From NCBI GenBank assembly GCA_944474755.1, contig OX104117.1, positions 40,999,222 to 41,063,221 on the forward strand: 64,000 nt of DNA. Reading direction: 5' to 3'. The position numbers and the translations under genes are program-made. Position 1 is the first letter of the stretch. Every line of letters starts with the position of its first letter. Source of the stretch: Limnoperna fortunei (taxonomy: Eukaryota; Mollusca; Bivalvia; Mytilida; Modiolidae). Below the pieces are notes generated by a model. That model searched no databases, was not told where the DNA came from, and saw only the letters and a program-made list of their open reading frames with translations. Positions 1 through 13,400 of the stretch are shown piece after piece.

Positions 1-1297
1 AATATAACAACAAAATACTAGTATACAAGATTTTTCAATAAAGTGCCAGTAGAAAGCGACTGTCTGTTTATTACTCCAAAAATATCCCACTGAACCAAGT
101 TTTTATTATCAATTTGCAATTTTTAAATAATTCCAAAATAATAAATTTATTATATATCAGTGTATATAATTCAGTTTTTGATATATTTTAAATCTGAAAA
201 TGTATTGTCTTATTAAAATTGCCTTAAGAATATATCTTTAAAATTGTCGATTATACTTAGAAATTACATTTATACTATCGAGCCTTACCAGAACTGGTCT
301 GACCAAGGGCATTAGGCTGTCGGTGTAGGACGTTAAAAACTCCCCCAAGTCAAGTCACTTACCAGATCTACTGTTAAGTCACCCATACCAATTAAATGGA
401 AAATTATATAATTTGGAGAAACATAGACTGTTTCATTACTATGAACCATAGCCTAGCCGAGCACATAGATAATGAAACACTGATGTTTCTATCTTGATTT
501 AATAAACAAAAATATCTGTGTTTCTCATTTATTTGTATCAATACCTTGTGAAATATATCATCCCAGATAAATTTTCTGTTGTCTTTGTTTCACCACATGT
601 GATTTCCGGTATAAATGTAGATCATTTTTACAGATATAAATAGATTGGCTTTTGGAGGCTCCATAGGGCAAAAATTATGCATTATAAAATGGAAATTCGA
701 TCAAAATAAAAATCTATTACTTAGAAAATGGTTGGAAATTTTTTTGTAATTTTTCATATTTATTTAATTCATAAATATCATCTGCATTGACAACATAGTA
801 CGGTACATGACTGTGAGAAGCACATATATGTGTTATTTAATCCCATTTAAATATTTGCATAATTCTGTCAATGAGGATGACAAAACAACCATAAATATGA
901 TTTTGAAGTAAATATGAAAAAAAAGGTGGACTCCAAATACCTGACCCTGGGGAAAATTATTGGCTGGGCTTCCATTAGGGTAAATCCTGACATCAATAAC
1001 TGTTTGAAGCAATTTTGGAAAATGTAGAGCACAAATAAATTCAAAATGTCTGCTTTATAGTTTTTCATTCATCTGCCTTCTTAAAAACACACAATAGCAG
1101 ATGCAACAGAAAATTTAAACATGAAGATAAACAAAAAATACTTGCATGCACACAATTCTGAAAGAATCCTGAAGGTTATTATCCAGAGTATTTCAATGAT
1201 ACAGTTCATGATTTCTCCTTATATACAAATAAAATGAATTGAAATGTATGGAATCACAATTTGTAGGCCTTAATAAATAAATCTGGTAGTGTCCGGT
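1..1297 (-). other. P4HA 3' UTR and downstream flank
   Basis: AT-rich non-coding DNA follows the P4HA stop codon. Minus-strand AATAAA-type signals occur at 759-764, 528-533 and 67-72, so the poly(A) site cannot be fixed without transcript data. A fragment at about 283-345 (TTAGGCTGTCGGTGTAGGAC) is also present, in reverse complement, at about 56712-56775, so it belongs to a dispersed repeat. Confidence 0.4.
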
Positions 1298-1465
1298 TTA
1301 TTCGTCAGCGAGGAGTCCACATGGTCTTCTAAATTCTTGTCCTCTTTCATGTATCCATTTATTAGAAACCCACTTGGTACCCACCAGGACAGGGCATGCA
1401 GCATGCCTTGTATTGTAAATACCATCTCCATTTTTATACAGATTATACCAAAATGCTGCTTGTCC
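1298..1465 (-). CDS. P4HA: P4HA terminal coding exon 13 (last ligands and stop)
   Basis: The exon follows a TTCTACAG acceptor and encodes 55 residues plus TAA at 1300-1298. It contains the third iron ligand H503 in NTRHAACPVLVG and the 2-oxoglutarate-binding K513 in TKWVSNKWIHERGQEFRRPC, then a short tail, GLLADE. The C-terminus has no KDEL-type signal, as usual for this subunit, which is retained through its PDI partner. Confidence 0.96.
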   Translation of the reverse strand, partial: GQAAFWYNLYKNGDGIYNTRHAACPVLVGTKWVSNKWIHERGQEFRRPCGLLADE

Positions 1466-4400
1466 CTGTAGAAATGTGAAAAAAAACTTATATTTATTGG
1501 AATATGAAGATATTGAACTATTTTCATTAAATCTACAATTTTAGTGTTCAAGTTGTGAACATGTATTCAGAGAAAATCCACTGAAAAAATGATGACAGCA
1601 TAATGTTTAAGGCAAACATTACTTGCCCTTGAGAGGTCAACACATGATAATCTGTTTACCAAACTAGAGGCTCCCAGGAGCCTGTAATCGCTCACCTGGA
1701 ATCCAAATGACTTAAACTATATAAAAAATTTTGAAATTAACAGTTTCAGTTTAGTTGTTGTAGCTTTTAAGTTACTGTGCAAAAACTAAACATTTCTTCA
1801 AAAAATTTGTTAAATACATCAACTCCTATAAGGTGCCATCGACAATTTCATAAAAATTAAATGGTTTTTAGGCATTGTCCTTTAGGGTACTTTAGAAATT
1901 TACAGTTTTACTCTACTAATAGGTGCGTTATAGACTAATTTATAATTTAAAAACTGTTCATTTGTCCGAATTCATAATGAAAGGGCAATAACTCCTATAA
2001 AGCGTCATCTTGCAATTTTGGACTAAGCAATCATTTGTAGGGCTTCTATTTCTGATCATTTGTGCAATTTACAGTTTTAATCTAGCTACTATAGTTTTCA
2101 AGTTACAGGACAAAAATGGAAAATTTCATAACAAAATTGTCATTTAAGGGCAATAACCCCTATAAGGAGTCATCTGACAATTTCAGACCAATTAAATGAA
2201 TTGTAGGGCTTTTTTTGCTGATCATTTTTGCAATTTATTATTTCACTCTAGCTGTTATGGTTTTCAAGTCACAGGACAAAAACGGAAAATTTCATAAAAA
2301 ATTGCAATTTAAGGGCAATAACCCCTATAAGGAGTCATCTGACAATTTCAGACTCAATAGTAATTTGTAGGGCTTGTATTGCTGATCATTTTTGCTATTA
2401 ACAGTTTCACTCTAGCTGTTACAGTTTTCAAGTTACAGGACAAAAATGGAAAATTTCATAAAAAATTGTCATTTATGGGCAATAACTTATTTAAGGAATT
2501 GTCTGACAATTTCAGACCAATCAAAAGAATTGTAGGGTCTTTATTGCTGATCATTTGTGCAATTTACAGTTTCAATCTAGCTGCTATAGTTTTCCAGTTA
2601 CAGGACAAAAACGGAAAATTTCATAAAAAATTGCCATTTAAGGGCAAAAACTCCTATAAGGAGTCATCTGACAATTTCAGACTAATACAGTGAATTGTAG
2701 GGCTTGTATTGTTGATCATTTTTGCTATTTACAGTTTTACTCTAGCTGTTATAGTTTTAAAATTACAGGACAAAAACGGAAAATTTCATAAAAAATTACC
2801 ATTTAAGGGCAATAACTCATATAAGGAGTCATCTGACAATTTCAGACCAATCAAGTGAATTGTAGGGCTTTTATTGCTGATCATTTTTGCCATTTACAGT
2901 TTCACTCTACCTCGTATAGTTTTCAGGTTATATTGTAAATACCAAAAATTTTGACAAAAATCGTCAAAAAAGGGCAATAACTCCTACAAGACGCCAATAC
3001 ACAACTTCGCACTAATAGCAACTATTGTAGACCTTAATGTGCTGATCAATTTGAAGTAACGGTTTTCTCTATAGCTATTATAGTTTTTTAGATAATGATC
3101 AAAAACCTGTGTTGACCCCCATGTTCTATTTTTAGTAACAGCGGCCATATTTGTCTGTTGATCAACACCCTGGGTACAAACCTAAAACTAGGACCCTTAA
3201 GGATGATTGTGGCCAAGTTTGAAAAAAATTGGCCCAGTGGTTTCAGAGGAGAAGATTTTTGAAAAAGTTTACGACGGATGACAGACGGACGCCGGACGCC
3301 AAGTGATAGCAAAAGCTCACATGGACCTTCGGTCCAGGTGAGCTAAAAAAAATAGTAAGGCACACTTTAAATCTGATCAGGACTCTAATAATGCATTTTA
3401 TAAATGCCGAAATTCATTATTTGAATCCATGAAGCACTTACAAGGTGTTTTTGTGTGTGCAGTTTTAGACATTTTAACTGCTACAGATATTTGAAATTAA
3501 TCAAGACTGTAAACTTGAGTAAGACATAGTAGCCAGTGTATTCTAGAGTGTGCTTTAATTTAGATTGATTCCTTATAACCCACTGCAGTGAAGGATAACA
3601 AACCATTTTGTATAGAAATTAATTCCTCTTAAAAGTTACACCTGTCTTGTATTACTTAACATCAACTGCTTAAAATTGAACTTTATTAACTTACCCTTTT
3701 AGGGAATAATTTGACACCAATATAAGGAAAAACTGTTGCACCACCTGCTTCAACATCACTCATCTACAATATTAAAAAACAAAGATATTTAATTTAAGTT
3801 GTACAAAGTGCAGTAAAACACTTTTCTTATAGGAGGTAGGTGTGAAATAATAATGATGAAATTTAGCTTGTCTTCTACAAGACAAGACAATACAACAGAA
3901 TAAATTTTCTCCATAAAAAAATGCAATGCCAATAAAAAAATATACCTAAACAAGTTGTAAAAGACATTTTATACAAGTACCAAAATCTGGACAAAAATTC
4001 TAAAAGGAACCAATATTTCATACAATATATTGTGTGGTTTAAAGTTCAGAGCAGATTTCTAATTCTAACTGTAGTAATGGATGTCAACTTTTGGTGTCTT
4101 CAAATGCGACTGGATAAAGTTCAAACCAGAGGCTCTCAAGAGCCTTTACCCTCACCCCATTTATTAGACAGTGAAGATGGCATTTCCATAAATACTGTTA
4201 TGTTCAATTTATTGACTGGCATAAATAACATCATCTTTGTTGAGACTATCCAACAAATCTTGTTGATTGGTTTCAACTGGTTGAATAGTTTTAGATAGGG
4301 AGCCATTTTAACATCTTTCTATAGGTTTCTATGTTAAATCAATTCCTACATTTGCCGTCATCATGGATTTTCAATCAAATAAACAAGCATAATCTTTTAA

Positions 4401-7400
4401 GAGAACCTTCCACTAAAAAATTCACATATAATATGAATTGAATCAGCTTTGCAGTTTCAGTAAAGATGGAATTGGAAAAATTATCCCTATAGAGTCCTCT
4501 GTTAAACTTAGTCTGTTAAGGTAATGGTGGTTATATTTTTCACTGTCTTTTTGGCATAAGAAAATTTTTAGAGGACCATCTGATAAATACTTCTAATAAC
4601 ATTTATTTCCCTTGATTAACCAAATTTCAGTATAAAAGAAGCCTTTGTAAATTTTTACCAAAGTGTCCTATGTTAAACCGTTAGTCCTGCGGTGGTGGCC
4701 ATTTTGAATTACCAATTGGCACACAAAACATAAACCTTATAGAAGACTATCCAATGAATACTGATGATATGTTTTGTTTCTATTGGTTAAAAGAGAAGCC
4801 TTTTTTTTAACTTTTTAATTGGGTACAATGTTAAACTAAGTACTTTGGTGGCAGCCATTTGGAATTTCTGATTAAAAAAAAATAAATTTTACAGAGAACC
4901 ATAGGGTCCTATGTTGAACTAAGTCCTGTGGTGAGGGTCATATGTGTTTTCCAATCAGAATAAAAAACAAACTTTGTAAAGGTCAATTCAAAGAACATTG
5001 TGAACATGTTGGGATTCAGAGAAGTAAATTGAAATGTAAAAAGCTAACAAATGCTGACAATGAGGTCAGATACAAAAGTGACGACAATAGCAAAAAAAAA
5101 AATTGATCACTTTTCTTTTCAAGTTAGGTTTAATTAACACATGTGGAAAGCAAAATCAAGATAGATAAATCAACTTATTGATGTTAAATGCGCAGCAGCA
5201 ATATTTCAGCAACGTGCAAGGTAAATAAATATATCAACAGGAGACCAAAATAGAATACGCTGTAGTTGACAGAAACTTGTATTAAGATCAGGTAAAAACT
5301 AGATATCAATGAGATAGTGTTACATCTCTGTGGGCCCTGCTGATAACAGTTTGCAAATCAAAAATCATAAGAAAATATGCCCATACATGAATTTATCATT
5401 CTGAAAACAAAAATGGGACTGTGAGGTCAAATTTCACAACAATGATACATGAAACATCCCCTTAAAATGATCTTACTCAAATGCCAAATATCAAAAGCCT
5501 ACCTCAAAAGAGAAAATATTAAAGCCTGAATATTCAGAAAGTAATGTGACCTTGAGGTCAAAGTCCAAGGTCAATGGTCACTGACCATGCTATGCAACGC
5601 ACTGCCTTGAAAAGATCTACCAAATATCATGCCAAATATCAAAAGCCTACCCTAAAAGAGAAAAATGTTTAAGCCTGCACATAAATTGGTCATTCAGAAA
5701 GTAGCGAGATCTTGAAGTGGAGGTCAAAGTTTAAGGTAAAAGGTCACCAACCATGGTTTGTGACATGCTGCCTTGAAATGATCTACCCACATGCTAAATA
5801 TCAAAGTCTACCTCAAAGGAGAGAAATTGACAGTCTGGATACTACTTTCTCATTCAGAAAGCAATAAAGCAATTTTGAGTCAAAGTACAAAGTCAAAGGT
5901 CACCATACATGGTATATGTCATATCACCTTGAAATGATCTACTAACATGCCATATATCAAAAGCCTTCCTCAATAGAAAAAAATGTTAGAGCCAGACACA
6001 AATTTGTCATTCAGAAAGCAATTATGTCACCTTGAAATCAAAGGCTATCAACCATAATATGTCTCACATCGCCTTGAAATTATCAAAAAAAGTTAAAGCC
6101 TGGACAAGATTAGTTTTGGACAGACAGACTAATCACTATAGAGTGTCGGTGGGGCCGCAACAAAAGAAACTTTGGATAAAAGCAAAATAATCCATACTAA
6201 AAAAAATACAAAATAGCCCCATCCACTCGTATTATTTTCAAAACTCACATAAGATAACCAAGTTGCTATCCTGTTACCAGTATTCAAACCTTGGAAGGCA
6301 TTAGATTCTTCTTTCTGTATAAAGAAATTATCCATTAACACAGACTTACATATATCAAGAAAGTAGCAATTCTTCTGCCGTTGGTCTCTACAAATAAACT
6401 TTTGTCTGTTCTCTGCAACACCATATAACATGCTTCTGTGTTATTATGTGTTCATTCATTTTAAATAATATTATTGTTATGTCACAACAGATTCTTTAGT
6501 GCTAAGTTTTTACTATCTACCAAACAAATCTGTATGTTTGCACAGAAAATAAAGTAATTTTCAACTAATTTTCATTTACAAGATATTGATGATATGTTTG
6601 TTTGTTTGATGGTGTTTAACGCCACTTTCAGCAATTTTTCAGCTATATCATGGCATCCAGTTTTTATTGTGGGAGGAAGCCGGAGTCCCCGGAAAAAACC
6701 CCCGACCTGCGGTAGGAAAACTGGTTGATGATATGAACATCTTACATAAATTTCATGAAAGTCTGACGAGAAATGTAGGCATGAGATCACTTACAATTAG
6801 AAATAGCTCGGCGAGAGTGCTGAGAAGATGATTTTCCTTATAATTAACAATTCTAGGGGACAAAAAATTCAACAAAAATCATCAATATTATGAATTTCTG
6901 AGAAGAAATTTAGGTTTGAGAACACTTCCATGGATGCATGGAAGATCAGAAGCACACAGCAGTTCTATAATCCTAGGTCCATGTCGCAACGTGGGAATAA
7001 ATTATTTGTGTTACATGTTATAATATCTATCGGCAGTTGTACCTGTAATAATTTGACATATGTTTAAAGAAATTCATAAGTAATTTCCAATAAAAAATTA
7101 TATTTAATTTATATTTAATTAAATAAACAGATTTAAAAAGTTTGTCAAGAGGGAAGATACAAACACCTCAATTATAGAAATTGTTTTTTAGAAATGGAAT
7201 ACATTCAGAATGATTTGTAGCCAAATTTCTTACCCTTGCGAAATCAAAATGTGGTTCATAATGTCCTCCTATTCCATAATTTGCAATCTACAATACAAAG
7301 TTAAGTGTTTAACTAAACGGAAATAAAAACCGCTTGCTACGGTATACCTAAACTGTGTGGCAAACACATTTTGTGAATTATTGACAACATAAAAAATTTC

Positions 7401-10400
7401 AATACATCCTGACAATAATCAGTTTGATTACAGAAAACTAGATTGGATGTTTTAACAACAAATCAGCTATATTGTATATTGCAGGGATTTTCCTACCTTT
7501 TTTCAAATGGGACCTGGGCCCCTGTTAATTGGGAAAATTACGACGTAAATTCCACAATTGGGAAAAGTCCTAAATATGAATAAAGTAAAAACATTGCTTT
7601 TAAACATCAATGTTTTTAACGAAAATGTTTCTTGTATGTAATTAGTCATGAATGACAAGATGGAATCTATAAGGGTGACCTGAAAACTGACAAATTCAAA
7701 TCAGTTATCATAAATATTTTGGAAAAAGTTATCAAAATTTACATATGTAGCCAACTGTGCTGACATCATACTCAAAGAGAAAAATTTCCATCAATCTTGG
7801 TGGAATTAAATAGAAACTGAGTTGCATCAGATTTTACTTTCACTCTCGTTTGTTCTGGGGTCTTAATAAATGACTGAATAAGAACTAAATCAGATATACA
7901 AAACTCTAAAAATTTGCATTTTAGTTTACCCTGATTTGTATTCTAATCGGCATTCAACAGAACCTTCGCTACTGACCCTTGTAATAAATGACAAGGGTCG
8001 GTAGCGAAGGTTCGGTTGAATGCTGATAATGGATTTGTCTAGAGGTGCAAGAAAACTCATGATTTTCTATTCACAAAGGCTCTGGTCAATATTTAATTTC
8101 ATAAAAACAAAATTTCCTAGTTTTGATACAATACGTCATCGTTCAACTTCGGTAGTATTCTGCGTTGTGAAATGCCATTTTTGCCACGTTAATGCAGGGT
8201 CACGCTTCATTCCAAATGTATTCCTCCGACTTATTCTTTTCTAGACAAAGCTATTTGAACCAAAAAAAACAGCCCATATTACTGGACATCGTAAAAATAA
8301 TGTAATTTGTCTTATTTTCGGCATACAATTATCTTTCATATTATTGAACAAAGTTCCGCGACTTAACAAATCTCAGGTTTTTTTTATATCATACCCGAAT
8401 CTGCATTTGGTATGAAACAAGCAAGCTCTAATATAAAACTGGTAATTATAAACCAATGTTCGTGAAGTAATCAGATTTTGATTTTGTTTGTAATATTTCG
8501 GCTTAGCGTGATTGAATTTATTTTTATGAACCGGATTACAAAACCTCCTGAATTGGGAATTTTCACTTTCATAATTGGGGAAAAAATATGGGTTTTTGCC
8601 GTTGGGAATGGGGCCGAATATCGGACCCAAAATAAAGGCAGGAAAATCCCTGTATTGCTCGGCTGGTTTGTAATTGCATGGAATGAAAGATTTTTAACTT
8701 AAATATAAACGGAAAATTTATTAGCTTACTACTATTACTTCAGTAGTTCTACTCTATTTGAGGCTATAAATACAATTGCATAAAAATGAGTTCTATAGAT
8801 TTTAATTAACAATTGTACTATTTAAAAAATAAAATGCTGATGAAATTCATGATTAAAATCCATGAGTAAGAATTTGTCAAGTATTTTAAATGCAAACATG
8901 TCACACTTATTAACTAAATATAAACTACATAATTATAACAACATAGTTGTACCTGTAAATCTTCAGCTGTATTCATATCAAGGCCAGTAACGGCACCTAT
9001 TCTGCTGTTTACTCGATATATTACTAAATCATCATCAGGCTTTAACCAGGCACTATAATAATGAATTCTCATAATTTAAAACACAGATATAACCACAAAA
9101 ACACAAGGTCTATTTATTCTTAATAATCACCAAATGGAAAGTTAAAATTTTAACTCCTATAATTAAACTTCAATAATTTTTGTTAACTTTAAATGAGAAT
9201 AGCTTTTAATGTTGAGGGGCACAACTTGTACAAAAACAATAAACAGGACTTGGTCTCCAATGTCAACAGTGATATTAGTGTGTTAAATGCAATCACAGTC
9301 ATGTGTAATTTTACCTCATTCTGGACTATACATTTCCCTGTATAACGACAATGAGTAACTATACTACAATTGAACGTATTTTGGTGAGGGTTTTTTGCCT
9401 GACAAATGAAAACTGCTTAACTTATGGTTCTGCTTATGCACCTTTTGTAGATCAAGAAGGGAACTTTTTAAAATCAACAAAAATAATTTCCTCGAGATAT
9501 TCAGCATTTTGAAATATGTCGTTTTTTCATTTTGATAGGGTGATTTTTCCATACTAAAATATGACCTAAATTAGAATAGAAGTGTACTTTAGGAACAACT
9601 GATTGTTGCTTATTCGAAATCCTTTGTGTGATGTCGTCTGCAGTTAAGGCGGAAAAAGTCTCGCTGTTTGTCAGAATACCATTGAACGTCACGAAATCAG
9701 ACGAACATTTGTAAACAATGCAAGGTCTCTTTAGAAACAAAAATGGCTGACTTATTACTGAAAAATATGGTAGCAAAAGTCAAGGACGATTTTTAACAAG
9801 TAAACAACAGAGGCATAGTATAAAACATGAACAGGTTATAATTATCATATCTAAATTTTTTCTACTGGATTTTTGTAATAAAAATGATAAAATATGGAAT
9901 AATAAAAAAATGCGGGCAAAAAAAATTTTCCAAGGGGATTTGGCATTTAGTATAGACAGGTGTCTCATTAGAAACAAGCACTGCTTACTAGTCTGGAGCA
10001 CCTGAGTGCATCAATTAGTTTTTATTAGTTTCCGGTTACTCACTTTCCATGTTTGTGTTTTTTTAAGTTTCTGTTTTGTGCCATGTGAGTTTGCCTGAAT
10101 ATGAATTTATAATGGCCCCTTGAATTCTAGCTCTAAATGGTTGGTTGGTTATTTGGTCTTTTCTTAGTATTTTTCTTCAAGCTCATGTGTGTGTTTTGAT
10201 CAAATTTGAAGTAGTTTTTAGAGGGCCATATATTTAAACACCATAAGGCCACACCAATTTAATTTCTTGTTCTTTGGATTTTTGTCATTTTAAAATGGGG
10301 CGAGCGAGCGAAATAATAATTTTAATATTATTATTTGGATTTTCAAAAAATCATAGGCGAACAGAAAAATTTGAGGCGAGCGATAACTTTTTTTTAATTT

Positions 10401-13400
10401 TTATTTTTTTTTAAATAAGAAAATGTACTTTCATGAATGTATATATTTGTAAAATTCAGTTTCATTGTGATTTTCTTTCAGAATTGGGCATACTATGCTT
10501 ACCTGAAGTTTACCAAAGCATTTAAATGAATAAATGAATCATATTTTGTAATTATGGGTTCATCATTCAATTTATGCACAATCAATTGCACCTTTTAAAC
10601 AATTCAGTATTGTAGGTCATATACAACATACTACATATATGACTTTCAAAGCATTAGAGACAGATGGAAGCAAAAGAATGCATACATGTCACATCTTCAT
10701 TTGCAAAAATATATTTTTTAGACCTTATTTAAAATGCACAACTGACTACACTGTACATCATTTATTGATGAGGCTTTCTAGAGGAATGAATTTTAAAATG
10801 TCATAAAATAAGTATATCCCATTCATTGTGTTTGCTGTAATATTCCCATTTAGTGAGACTTTCCCTTTTGATTGAACAACCAAAGACAATCCAACATTAT
10901 AGATACATGGTGTCCAATGTCCAATTTTTGAGAGAAAAAATTCAAGTCCCATGCAAGCCATTAGAAAACAGAGATATATATGAAAAATGACAATAAGACA
11001 ACAACCAGTTCAAACAGTTATATGCTGACTCTTAATAAAAATTACTTTAACTTTTCCACAAATAACACTGAACAACCATTACCAGTAATTTCATTTCTTT
11101 TTTTTTTTTGGATATATCACAACCCTTGCAACAATGTGAACAAATTTAATAAGCATTGTAGTTTCTGTGGTCATTTTGTTTTATCTTGGTGGAGATAAAC
11201 AAAAATCGAATGTACTTCATTACTGAGGCTAAATGTTCACCATGCTGTTGCAACCAAAAGTTTCGAAGTGTCAGTCGAATTAAGTTTTTTGGTACTGATC
11301 ATGATCTGGCAATCCTGCTCCAACATCCTATCTTCTATAAATACAAATATTACTCACGAACCTTTATTTCACATTTTTTATATTTGAATGTTCCTGTAAC
11401 CTCGTTTTACGTTTATGTCGGCGCTAACCTAAGGTCGAAATGTTTGATTTTGACACATCTTTGAAAAAGCTGTGCCAACGCACCACCACTGAAATAAATC
11501 GCCGTGTTTGGACAACCATGCCTTCCTTTATGACAAATATCCACACTACTAAAACGGTATGATTGTTTCTTTTCCTTTTTCAAAATACACCAATATTTTT
11601 GTTTGTTTGTGATGCAATAAAATGGCAGTTACATTAAGCGTTCACAAGATTACGATTTCAAAAAAAGTCAAATAAAAATTCCGGATGACTTTCCCGGATC
11701 GGGGAGCGGAAATTTTTTTTTAATATTATTTTTTCGATTTCGATAAAATATGTGCGGTCGGGTCCGTTGAACAAGAAATTTATTTGGTGTGGCCTAATGA
11801 TACATTTTTAACCTATAGATACAAGTTACTTTTTGGGGTTTTTCTTCTGAATGAGTTTTAACACCAATTATAGGATTTGTTCAACTATATCATGACATCA
11901 ACTGTTACTGGAGGCAACCTAAGCACCCATAAAAACCTCCCAACTCTGACAGTTAAGATTGTCAATTAAGATTGTTGTGAGCACTTCTGGCCCAAAGTCA
12001 GGCCCGAACTTGCAATCCCAATTTGATACAACTGCTAACTACATAGACCACTCTGCCACTGAAGCCCTAATTTATTGACATTACCTTTTGCTTATTCTGT
12101 ATGTTGCATGTTCTAATTTTCCTGTCTTTGCATTATGGACTGTTGCTCTGCCCAGCTACAATAGAGAACACAATTTTTTTATTCTATTTGATTTATACCA
12201 TGAATGTCTGGCCCACTTGTAGTTGATAAACAAAATACAAGGTCTAAATTGAGCTCTTTAGTACAAGGAGACAAATTTTATCAAAATTTAGCACAAATGT
12301 TGACAGGTACAGGTATAATAGTACATGACTAACAACGTTAACCACTTGGCAACTGAGGCCCCTCTACAAATGCTCCACTTGGCCACTGAGGCCCCTCTAC
12401 AAATGCTCCACTTGGCAACTGAGGCCCCTCTACAAATGCTCCATGCAAGTCAAAGTTAAAGAAATATTACAAGTTTCAACCTTTATTATCTATACAAATC
12501 TTTGATCTCAGTAATTATCAGTTACACTGCAGCATATCAACTCTCAACTTACCTTGGGTGTGGCTATACTTTTTATAACAGACACTTCATAATCTGTAAT
12601 TACGTTATGATAAATCACAAGATATGGATCCAGATAAATCTCTTCTTCTTTTGCAGGTGACAAAATCAGTAATGGATGGTTGTTTGTTTTATATCTGCAT
12701 ACCAACTTATGTTTGTGTTTATAATCCTATGAAAAAAACAACATAAATTTTAAATATTACTTGTGCAAGTTTGAAATAAAGAATATGAATACAGTATATG
12801 ATTTTATATACATGTATAGACAATATATTTAGTTTAAATCATCTCGAGCAATAATAATATATGTAGTACATTGTATTTGAATTAAATATGGGATGTCTGA
12901 AATTTGACGCATTTACCATGTTCGAGAAACAAAATATCTGTATACAATAGGCAAAAAAGCACAAATCTTGAGTTTATTTTTAAAACTAATTTCTTTCTTA
13001 CATGTGTATTTTCTCCTCGACACAATCTTTCATACATGATAAATTCATCAGAAGATCTATATTCGTCAATTTTTTGTTCATTTTTTATTGGTTGATCTTC
13101 TTGTAAATCGGATCCATCATCTCCCATCTTTTTCTTTGATTCTTCCTCCTCTTTTAACATTTTAATGAAATATTCTTTGTTATTTAAGGCTCTGCTATGA
13201 TTGGGAACTATAATAAATAAAGATACAAAGATGTAAATGTTGTTAGTAAATATTAAAATAATAATTTCATTCATATTCTTGCTCTGAATGAAGACTTTAA
13301 TTACAACAACAATTGGATGTGATTCCAGTTCGGGGAAAGACTGCTACACATTTCACAAAAAATTAAACAAGATTGTATGAGCAATACTTTAACAAAAATA

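Noticed and set aside
9501..9776. 91-codon minus-strand frame in the P4HA intron between exons 8 and 9
   Set aside because: No splice sites in phase with neighbouring exons and no recognised domain; P4HA is complete without it.
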